A stretch of DNA of 16,543 bases from Oligoflexia bacterium (GTDB lineage: Bacteria; Bdellovibrionota; UBA1018): contig CAIOHW010000307.1 in the NCBI GenBank assembly GCA_903858195.1, forward strand, positions 1-16,543. Direction: 5' to 3'. Both the position numbers and the translations under genes were made by a program. Below, one piece after another: positions 1-6,074 of the stretch; within the stretch, counting starts at the first letter, position 1, and the number at the start of each line of letters is the position of its first letter. The notes beneath the pieces were generated by a model that was not told where the DNA came from, ran no database searches, and saw only the letters and a program-made list of their open reading frames with translations.

Positions 1-1255
1 CGATCAGGCCGAGCTCCTCGCCGAGGTCGTAGGCGAGGTAGGTGCGAAACAGCACGCCGAGGAACCGCGCGGGCGAAAATCCCGCAAGGGCCGGGTGCAG
101 GGACGGTCCCGGAGCAGGGACATTCACGGGCACGTCCGTTTCGGGAGCGCGCTCCTGAAACCCGAAAACGGGCTCGTTCACCGGTGCGGGTGGATCGGCC
201 CGCGTTGCGGGGTCTGAACCGACGTACGAAACCGACCCGTGGGTTCGGATCAGCGAACCCAGCGCGGCGTCAAAACTCGTGAAGAGCTTTCGAGACTCGA
301 GAAAGCGGATTTCGGTCTTGGTCGGATGCACGTTCACATCGATCTCGCGCGGATCGACCTCGATGAAGGCGCAGGCGGCTGGAAAACGCCCCGGAAGCAG
401 GGCCTGACGGAAGGGCCCGAGCATCGCCTGCTGGATCAGCCGGTCGCGAAGCGCGCGGCCGTTCACGAGCTGCACGAGGTTTCGCGTGTGCGAAAGGCTC
501 ATGCCCTGGATCCAGTAGATCGTGAGCCTGAAGCCCGGGCCGGCATTGGCTTCTGCCATGCGGATCGGAAAATCCTGACCCTCGGCCACGATCGCGCGCA
601 CCCGTTCTTCCTGCGTTTGCGGGCGAAGGCTGAGCATGTCCCGTCCGTCCGAGATGAGCCTGAAGCCCACTCCCGGATGGGCAAGCGAGAGCCGTTCGAT
701 CCACTCACGGACGGCCGAAGCCTCGGCGCCTGCGCTTTTTAGGAATTTCAGGCGGGCGGGAATCTGCGAAAACAGCCCTTCTGCCCGGATGCGGGTGCCG
801 TGCGGTGATCCTAGAAAGTGGCCGAATGTAGTGGCCTTTGGCTTGGGTGAGCTCAATTCCTGGGTGGAGTGATCGAGCGAAACCGAATGCGCATCGGACG
901 AGGATCCATCGCGAGGGCGCGAGAGCACCTCGAGTCGGCTCACTGCCCCGATGCTGGCAAGCGCCTCGCCGCGAAAACCCAGAGTGCCAAGCCTCTCGAG
1001 ATCCTCGAGCGCGCGGATCTTGCTCGTGGCGTGCCGGGCAAGTGCAAGCGGAAGCTCGGATGGCTCGATGCCGTGGCCGTTATCGATCACTTCGATCAGT
1101 GCCTTGCCGCCGTCGGCGAGTTGGACGCAGATCTCGGTTGCGCCGGCATCAAGCGAGTTTTCGATGAGTTCCTTGACCACTGCCGCGGGTCTTTCGATCA
1201 CTTCGCCGGCTGCGATCTGCTCGGCTACCCGTGGTGAAAGGCGTTCAATGCGCAT
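1..1255 (-). CDS. mutL: DNA mismatch repair protein MutL, N-terminal part (cut by window edge)
   Basis: MutL is the ATPase that couples MutS mismatch recognition to strand incision and removal in the cytoplasm. The 418 visible residues show the full GHKL ATPase domain. IAAGEVIERPA lies at 14-24, and E29 and N33 fall at the same numbers as the E. coli catalytic Glu and Mg-binding Asn. DNGHGI lies at 58-63 and GFRGEAL at 93-99, followed by a PARLKFLK transducer motif. The reading frame then passes through a proline-rich linker (about residues 340-390) and enters the next conserved block, ending just where the family usually reads DQHAAHER. The C-terminal dimerisation domain is therefore outside the window, and endonuclease motifs cannot be judged. 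The ATG at 1255 gives the canonical MutL N-terminus. No good Shine-Dalgarno precedes it, and it sits 12 bp after the stop of the cyclase gene, so it is probably read from the same transcript. Identification is secure. Confidence 0.97.
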   Translation of the reverse strand, partial: MRIERLSPRVAEQIAAGEVIERPAAVVKELIENSLDAGATEICVQLADGGKALIEVIDNGHGIEPSELPLALARHATSKIRALEDLERLGTLGFRGEALASIGAVSRLEVLSRPRDGSSSDAHSVSLDHSTQELSSPKPKATTFGHFLGSPHGTRIRAEGLFSQIPARLKFLKSAGAEASAVREWIERLSLAHPGVGFRLISDGRDMLSLRPQTQEERVRAIVAEGQDFPIRMAEANAGPGFRLTIYWIQGMSLSHTRNLVQLVNGRALRDRLIQQAMLGPFRQALLPGRFPAACAFIEVDPREIDVNVHPTKTEIRFLESRKLFTSFDAALGSLIRTHGSVSYVGSDPATRADPPAPVNEPVFGFQERAPETDVPVNVPAPGPSLHPALAGFSPARFLGVLFRTYLAYDLGEELGLI

Positions 1256-1267
1256 GGACGAGAGGCT

Positions 1268-2188
1268 CTAGCGTGAGGCGACGTTGACGCGGTTTCGGCC
1301 GCCGGATTTTGCTGCGTACAGGGCCTTGTCGGCGGTCCGAAGCAGCGTCTGGGCAGATTCAGTCTGCGAGTCGAGCTGAGCGACACCCATGCTCACTGTG
1401 ACCGGAATGCGCTTTTGCTCGTAGATGAACAGGTGCTCTTCGACGAGCTTGCGAATCGTCTCGGCCTGCTCGCGAGCCTGTTCGGAGTTGGCATTGCCCA
1501 TGAGGATGACGAACTCCTCGCCTCCGTAGCGGCCGAACACATCCTTGGGCCGCAGGGCCGAGGTCGAGATGAGGCGGGTGATCTCCTTGAGAACGAAATC
1601 GCCTGCGTCGTGGCCGTAGGTGTCGTTGATCTTCTTGAAGTGATCGAGGTCGAAGAACACCACCGAGAAGTCCGAGTGCAGTGCCTTGTGTCGCTTGAAC
1701 TCGACTTCGATGGCCTGAAGCAGGAAGCCCTTGTTGTAGATGCTGGTCATCGAGTCGATGTTTGCCGCATCGCCGAGGTTTCCGTAATAGAGCGTCTCGA
1801 TCTCGCCTGCCGGGAGGAACTTGAAATGAGTCGTGCCCATTCCAATCAGGTCTTCTTTGGAAAGCTGTACGGGCTTGCCCGGCTCACAAGCCTTGCCGTT
1901 CACTTTGGTGCCGTTTGAGGAGTTTTTATCGACCAGCACCATCTGGTCGCCCTGCTTGATCAGCACGGCATGCTTGCGCGAAACATTGGCGTCCTGCACC
2001 ACGATGTCGGCAGTGGGGTCACGGCCGAGCACGGTCTCGTCCTGGGTGAGAAAGTAGCGATGCCCCTGAGGGGTGCCGCGCACGACAATCAGGCAGGCGG
2101 GCTGTTGGGCAGCGCGCTCGCGTTCGGCCCGGATGGTCTCCGGGTCGCCTTTCATCATGGCTGTTTTATCGGCTGATTCGGCTGTCAC
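1268..2188 (-). CDS. FHA-domain diguanylate cyclase (GGEEF active site)
   Basis: This 306-residue protein is predicted to make cyclic di-GMP from two GTP in the cytoplasm under control of an N-terminal phosphothreonine-binding module. Residues 1-30 are a polar tail. The FHA domain spans about 31-125, with LGRD at 54-57, SRKH at 70-73 and NSSNGT at 89-94, which are the usual phosphopeptide contacts. The GGDEF domain spans about 140-305, with FDLDHFKKIND at 179-189 and active-site GGEEF at 222-226. RPKD at 213-216 is an intact RxxD product-inhibition site. There is no transmembrane segment or receiver domain. The start is a GTG at 2188; in-frame ATGs at 2158 and 2155 are alternatives, and none has a clear Shine-Dalgarno. 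The architecture matches DgcB of Bdellovibrio, which is required for prey invasion, but orthology is not proven. It lies 69 bp after pgi and 12 bp before mutL, probably in one operon. Confidence 0.95.
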   Translation of the reverse strand: MTAESADKTAMMKGDPETIRAERERAAQQPACLIVVRGTPQGHRYFLTQDETVLGRDPTADIVVQDANVSRKHAVLIKQGDQMVLVDKNSSNGTKVNGKACEPGKPVQLSKEDLIGMGTTHFKFLPAGEIETLYYGNLGDAANIDSMTSIYNKGFLLQAIEVEFKRHKALHSDFSVVFFDLDHFKKINDTYGHDAGDFVLKEITRLISTSALRPKDVFGRYGGEEFVILMGNANSEQAREQAETIRKLVEEHLFIYEQKRIPVTVSMGVAQLDSQTESAQTLLRTADKALYAAKSGGRNRVNVASR

Positions 2189-2257
2189 GTGGGCCAGACA
2201 CTAACGGCAGTGGGCAGGGCGCGTCAATGGACCCTTCATGAGTCCCTGAGCGGTCCC

Positions 2258-3661
2258 TTAGCGGTCCGAAGACTCGCGACCGAGCCTGAGGCGGTGCACC
2301 GGCGACTCGCGGTCGCCCTCGCTGGCGGCATCACGAGCCCGCCTGCGCGACTGCTCCAGGGCCTCGCGGATGTAGACCTTTCCCTCTTCGACCCCGGGCT
2401 GGTCAAAGGGGTTGATCCCCCAGAGTGTTCCGGTCAGGGATGTGAGCATGCACAAGGCAAAGAGCAGCGCCCCGAGCGATGCCTCATCGAGGGAGTCGAG
2501 CTGCAGCGTGATCTGGCCCCTGCCGCGCCGGCTCATGACCAGCGATGTGGCCTGATATTCGGCCGTAAGAAGCTCGTCGAGCGTATGGCCCTCAAGGAGC
2601 TCGAACGCGGGGTACTGTCCCCGGGTGGGGGAAAGGGGGGAGCGCGGGATGCGAACGGGATCTTGAACCTCACCCGATGTCATGAACCAGGTGATCTTGT
2701 CGTCCGGCCCGTCCCGGAGCAGCTGAAGGATGCTGTGCTGGTCGGTGGCGCCGACGGAGGCAAGCGGCGTGAAGCCCTTGCCATCCTTGCCAAGGCTCTC
2801 GCCCCAGAGCTGGACAAACCAGTTGCCCACGAGCCTGAGGCGCGTCGAGTAGGGCATGCAGACATGGGTCGGGCGTGAGGCTGCATGACGGATGAGTTCG
2901 AGCGCCAGAATCGAAAGCGGGCTTTTCTCGGGGTTTGCCTTCTCGCAATGGTCGCGCACCTGGCGAGCGCCCTTCATGAAGGCCTCGGTATCGAGGCCCG
3001 CAAGCTCGGCCGCAAGAAGGCCCACTGGACTAAAGATGCTGAATCGCCCGCCGATCGAAGGGGCGATGGGGAGCGTGCGTACTCCGTGATCGTCGGCAAA
3101 CCGGCGCAGGTCGCCTCGAAGCGGGTCGGTCAGCGCCACAAGGTGGGTTTTCCAGCGAGGCTTGCCGAGCCATTCGAGGGCTAGCAGAAGCTGCGCCATG
3201 GTCTCAAAGGTGGTGCCCGATTTGGTGACCGCGCACACGAGGGTCGACTCGGGGTCGAGCTCTGAGAGGGTGAGCTTCCAGTCGATCGGGTCAGGGTTCT
3301 CAACAAAATGAAAACTCAGCCGGCGGTCGCGGCGTCGATGCTCAAGGGCTGAGAGCAGGCAGATCGGACCGAGCGCGCTCCCGCCAATGCCCAGAAACAA
3401 GACGTCCTTGAACCTGGGGTCTGCGAGCAGATCGGCCGCAAGTTTGCGGGTGGCTTCGTGGGCCGAGAGCTCTTCGCGCACGGGCGAGTGGTAGAATCCC
3501 ACCTCGTCGCGATCGAACTGGCCCTTGAGCCGGGTCCAGGCGTCAGCAATCCCGAGCGCCGGAGCCGTCAAGGCAGACGATGCAGCCGGAAGCGAGTGCA
3601 CTCCCGTCCAGTCCATTCTCAGCGGGGAGGCGCCCAGACGCGCTGCGGTTGCGGTCGACAT
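2258..3661 (-). CDS. pgi: Glucose-6-phosphate isomerase
   Basis: Pgi interconverts glucose 6-phosphate and fructose 6-phosphate in glycolysis and gluconeogenesis. The 467-residue product has the double SIS-domain pattern: GIGGSALGP (91-99) and TKSGTT (146-151) bind phosphate, GGRFSIFSPVG lies at 204-214, GESLGKDG carries E288, ATDQHS carries H309, and NPFDQPGVEEGK carries K428. R206, E288, H309 and K428 correspond to the catalytic set of known isomerases. The length fits the shorter bacterial form rather than the 549-residue E. coli enzyme. Two oddities stand out: a proline/arginine-rich hydrophilic stretch at 335-348, encoded over C-rich homopolymer runs, and an arginine-rich tail of about 30 residues after the last conserved helix. 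The ATG at 3661 is preceded by AAAGGAG inside the end of the upstream dehydrogenase gene, only 3 bp away, so the two genes are translationally linked. Confidence 0.96.
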   Translation of the reverse strand: MSTATAARLGASPLRMDWTGVHSLPAASSALTAPALGIADAWTRLKGQFDRDEVGFYHSPVREELSAHEATRKLAADLLADPRFKDVLFLGIGGSALGPICLLSALEHRRRDRRLSFHFVENPDPIDWKLTLSELDPESTLVCAVTKSGTTFETMAQLLLALEWLGKPRWKTHLVALTDPLRGDLRRFADDHGVRTLPIAPSIGGRFSIFSPVGLLAAELAGLDTEAFMKGARQVRDHCEKANPEKSPLSILALELIRHAASRPTHVCMPYSTRLRLVGNWFVQLWGESLGKDGKGFTPLASVGATDQHSILQLLRDGPDDKITWFMTSGEVQDPVRIPRSPLSPTRGQYPAFELLEGHTLDELLTAEYQATSLVMSRRGRGQITLQLDSLDEASLGALLFALCMLTSLTGTLWGINPFDQPGVEEGKVYIREALEQSRRRARDAASEGDRESPVHRLRLGRESSDR

Positions 3662-3664
3662 CGT

Positions 3665-4810
3665 TTAGAACTCCTTTTGCTGGTGCACGGCGCGACCGAT
3701 GATCATGCGCTGCACTTGATTGGTGCCTTCCACGATCTGCAGAACTTTGGCTTCGCGCATGAGGCGCTCGACCGGAAAATCCTGCGTGTAGCCCGATCCC
3801 CCGAGGATCTGTACGGCATCGGTCGTGACCTGCATGGCCATGTCGGTAGCGGCAAGCTTGGCCATCGAGGCCTCGGTTGCAAACGGGAGTCCGTTATCCT
3901 TGAGCCAGGCTGCGCGCTGCACGAGCAGGCGCGCGGAGTCGAGGCTCGTTGCCATGTCGGCCAGCATGAACTGCACTCCCTGAAGCTCTCCAATGGGGCG
4001 TCCGAACTGCTGGCGCTCGCGTGAGTGATGGGCGGCGGTTTCGAGGGCGGTAGCCGCCACACCGAGCGCCACGGCGGCAATCGTGATCCGGCCTGCGTAA
4101 AGCGCGTTCATCGCGACTTGGAAGCCCGCTCCTTCGGCGCCCACGCGATTTTCAATCGGCACGCGCACATTTTCGAGAACGCACTCCATCGTGTGCGAGA
4201 TGTGAAGCCCCATCTTCTTTTCGCGCTTGCCCATCCGAAGTCCCGGCGTGTCCTTTTCGAGGATGAAGGCCGAGATGCCCTTGGGGCCTGGGCCGCCCGT
4301 ACGCGCCATGAGCAGAATCGTCGAGGCGCTGTCGGCCTGCGTGGTCCAGAGCTTGGTGCCGTTCAGGATGTAATGGCTGCCATCGAGCCTTGCCGTCGTG
4401 CGAAGCGATCCTGCGTCTGAGCCCGAGGAGGCTTCTGAGAGGCTAAAAGATCCGATGGCTTTTCCGGAGGCCAGAGGCGGGATGTACTTGGACTTCTGCG
4501 CGTCAGTCCCGCCTTCGGTGAGGATCACCTGGGGGAGTCCCGTGACGGCAACGCTGATGGCGTAGGCGGCGCTTGCGCGAGCGATTTCCTCGAGTGCGAC
4601 GATGTACTCCTGATAGCCGAGCCCCGCGCCCCCGAGCGCCTCGGGAACGGGAATCCCCGTCAGGCCAAGCTCTCCCAGACCTGCGATGATCTCGGGGCGA
4701 AAGGTTCCCGTCTCTTCATCGTGCTCGACGATGGGCCAGATGTTCTTTTTGACGAATCGGCGCGCAAGCTCTCGAAGCTCGCTCTGGACGGGAGTCAGCT
4801 CAAAGTTCAT
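3665..4810 (-). CDS. Acyl-CoA dehydrogenase, short/branched-chain type
   Basis: This FAD enzyme introduces the alpha,beta double bond into acyl-CoA thioesters and passes electrons to electron-transfer flavoprotein. The 381-residue length is standard. Visible blocks are the N-terminal helical domain (1-115), the FAD-contacting SLSEASSGSDAGS (123-135) and LNGTKLWTT (149-157) in the middle beta domain, the RQQFGRPI helix (266-273), and QILGGSGYTQDFPVERLMREAK in the C-terminal helical domain. The catalytic base is E361 in VEGTNQVQ, the position used by medium- and short-chain dehydrogenases. The alternative isovaleryl-type position near residue 241 carries Gly-Arg instead of Glu. It is therefore not an isovaleryl-CoA dehydrogenase, unlike its upstream neighbour. 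Exact chain-length preference cannot be read from the sequence; butyryl- or 2-methylbutyryl-CoA are reasonable guesses. It lies 12 bp after ivd and 3 bp before pgi. Confidence 0.93.
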   Translation of the reverse strand: MNFELTPVQSELRELARRFVKKNIWPIVEHDEETGTFRPEIIAGLGELGLTGIPVPEALGGAGLGYQEYIVALEEIARASAAYAISVAVTGLPQVILTEGGTDAQKSKYIPPLASGKAIGSFSLSEASSGSDAGSLRTTARLDGSHYILNGTKLWTTQADSASTILLMARTGGPGPKGISAFILEKDTPGLRMGKREKKMGLHISHTMECVLENVRVPIENRVGAEGAGFQVAMNALYAGRITIAAVALGVAATALETAAHHSRERQQFGRPIGELQGVQFMLADMATSLDSARLLVQRAAWLKDNGLPFATEASMAKLAATDMAMQVTTDAVQILGGSGYTQDFPVERLMREAKVLQIVEGTNQVQRMIIGRAVHQQKEF

Positions 4811-4822
4811 GCGCTCTGTATA

Positions 4823-5986
4823 TCAGCCCGATGCGGCATCGCCCAGCATTTGGCGGGCAATAATCACGCGAAGGATCTCGTTGGTTCCGGCGCCGATCTC
4901 GATGAGCTTGGCATCGCGCATGTACCGCTCGACCGGAAACTCCCGGATATAGCCATAGCCCCCGAGGATCTGGATGCACTCAAGCCCCACCTTGGTGGCC
5001 ATCTGGGCGCTCGTGAGCTTGGCCTTGGCGGCCATCATCGAGGCTTCCTTGCCCACCATCTTGCCCTCGTCCCACATCTTGGCGCAGGTGTAGGTGAGCG
5101 CGCGGCAGGCTTCGTACCAGGAGGAGGCCTCTGCGAGGCGTTCTTGAATGGGTCCAAAGCTTCCGATGGCCTTGTCAAACTGCTTGCGGTCGCGGGCGTA
5201 GAGGGTGGCTGCCTCGATCGAGGCACGAGCCAGGCCAAGCGAGATGCCCGCGATGGTGACGCGCTCGAGGTCGAGGTTGCGCATCATCATCTTGAGGCTT
5301 TCGCCCTCGCTGCCCACGCGGTTCTCAATGCCGATTCGGCAGTTTTCGAAAACGAGCTCGCCCGTGGGCGAAGCTCGCATTCCCATCTTGGAAAACTTCT
5401 TGCCGGTCGAAAATCCGGGCGTGCCCTTCTCGACAAGAAAGGTGGAGATGTCTTTCTTGGTTTCGCCGGTCTTGGCGTAGCAGTAAAAAAATTCGCCGCA
5501 GGGCCCGTTGGTGATGAAGGTCTTCGAACCATTGAGGACATAGGCCTCGCCGTCCGGGGTCTTCACGGCTTTCGTGCGCATGCCGAGTGCGTCCGAGCCC
5601 GAGCCCGGCTCGGTCATGCCCATTCCGCCGATCCATTCGCCCGAGAGGAGTTTGGGGAGGTAGCGCGCCTTTTGTTCGGCGTTTCCGTTTTGAGCGACCT
5701 GATTGAGGCAAAGAATCGAGTGGGCGAGGTAGGAAAGGGCGGTCGAAGCATCCACGGTCGCGACTTCCTCGAAGGCAAGCGTGGTGGCCACGGCACCGAG
5801 TCCGGCGCCTCCATCGTTCTCGGGCACCGTGATGCCGAGCAGTCCAAGCTCTCCGAGTTTGCGCATGGCTTCGCGATTGAAGCCTTCTTCTGCGTCGAGT
5901 TTCTCGATCTTGGGGGCGAGTTCGGTCTTCGCAAACTGACGCACCGTGTCTTGGAGCAGCTTTTCTTCGTCAGAAAAAAACCACAT
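4823..5986 (-). CDS. ivd: Isovaleryl-CoA dehydrogenase
   Basis: The product oxidises isovaleryl-CoA to 3-methylcrotonyl-CoA in leucine catabolism, giving electrons to electron-transfer flavoprotein. The 387 residues cover the whole acyl-CoA dehydrogenase fold: MTEPGSGSDALG (124-135), LNGSKTFITNG (151-161), the RDRKQF helix (265-270) and QILGGYGYIREFPVERYMRDAK (339-360). The decisive detail is the catalytic base. The usual Glu of the EGT motif is replaced by Ala in EIGAGTNE (363-370), while NLDLERVTIAG supplies E241, the relocated base typical of isovaleryl-CoA dehydrogenase. AHSILCLNQ (88-96) also fits that subfamily. The ATG at 5986 has an AAGGAG about 10 bases upstream. It is the first gene of the minus-strand run, with a probable extended -10 promoter near 6060. 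No methylcrotonyl-CoA carboxylase genes are next to it, so the rest of the leucine pathway would lie elsewhere. Confidence 0.94.
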   Translation of the reverse strand: MWFFSDEEKLLQDTVRQFAKTELAPKIEKLDAEEGFNREAMRKLGELGLLGITVPENDGGAGLGAVATTLAFEEVATVDASTALSYLAHSILCLNQVAQNGNAEQKARYLPKLLSGEWIGGMGMTEPGSGSDALGMRTKAVKTPDGEAYVLNGSKTFITNGPCGEFFYCYAKTGETKKDISTFLVEKGTPGFSTGKKFSKMGMRASPTGELVFENCRIGIENRVGSEGESLKMMMRNLDLERVTIAGISLGLARASIEAATLYARDRKQFDKAIGSFGPIQERLAEASSWYEACRALTYTCAKMWDEGKMVGKEASMMAAKAKLTSAQMATKVGLECIQILGGYGYIREFPVERYMRDAKLIEIGAGTNEILRVIIARQMLGDAASG

Positions 5987-6000
5987 CGGTGGGGCACTCC

Positions 6001-6028
6001 TTGAAATTTGATTGACGCATGCAATACT
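6001..6028 (+). promoter_or_regulatory. Probable promoter for the GH42-like gene
   Basis: TTGAAA at 6001-6006 (5 of 6 to the sigma-70 -35) and AATACT at 6023-6028 (4 of 6 to the -10) are separated by 16 bp. The -10 is preceded by TGC, an extended -10 element. Transcription would begin near 6035, which argues that translation begins at about 6075 rather than at the earlier TTG at 6012. It overlaps the leader region of the divergent ivd promoter, so the two may interfere. Confidence 0.4.
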
Positions 6029-6057
6029 TGATCGCGTGCTGGGGATCGACAGAAATC

Positions 6058-6066
6058 ATCATACCA
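6058..6066 (-). promoter_or_regulatory. Probable extended -10 promoter for the ivd operon
   Basis: Read on the minus strand, the bases are TGGTATGAT. This matches the extended -10 consensus TGnTATAAT at all but one position. A weak CCAACA at an 18-bp spacing is the only -35 candidate, which an extended -10 can tolerate. Transcription would start near 6051 and leave a leader of about 65 nt before the ivd ATG, which carries its own AAGGAG. The call is by eye from consensus. Confidence 0.45.
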
Positions 6067-6074
6067 CTTCACCC

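Noticed and set aside
239..742. Plus-strand reading frame of 167 codons opposite mutL
   Set aside because: mutL is unambiguous on the other strand across this whole stretch, including conserved motifs.
2241..2268. Tandem AGCGGTCC repeat near the end of pgi
   Set aside because: Only two copies of eight bases at an 11-bp period, partly within the coding tail; no dyad or known operator, so probably chance.
4721..6004. Long plus-strand reading frame (427 codons) opposite both acyl-CoA dehydrogenases
   Set aside because: It is the antisense of two clearly conserved genes; its His/Gly/Leu-rich translation has no domain pattern, and its length follows from the high GC content.
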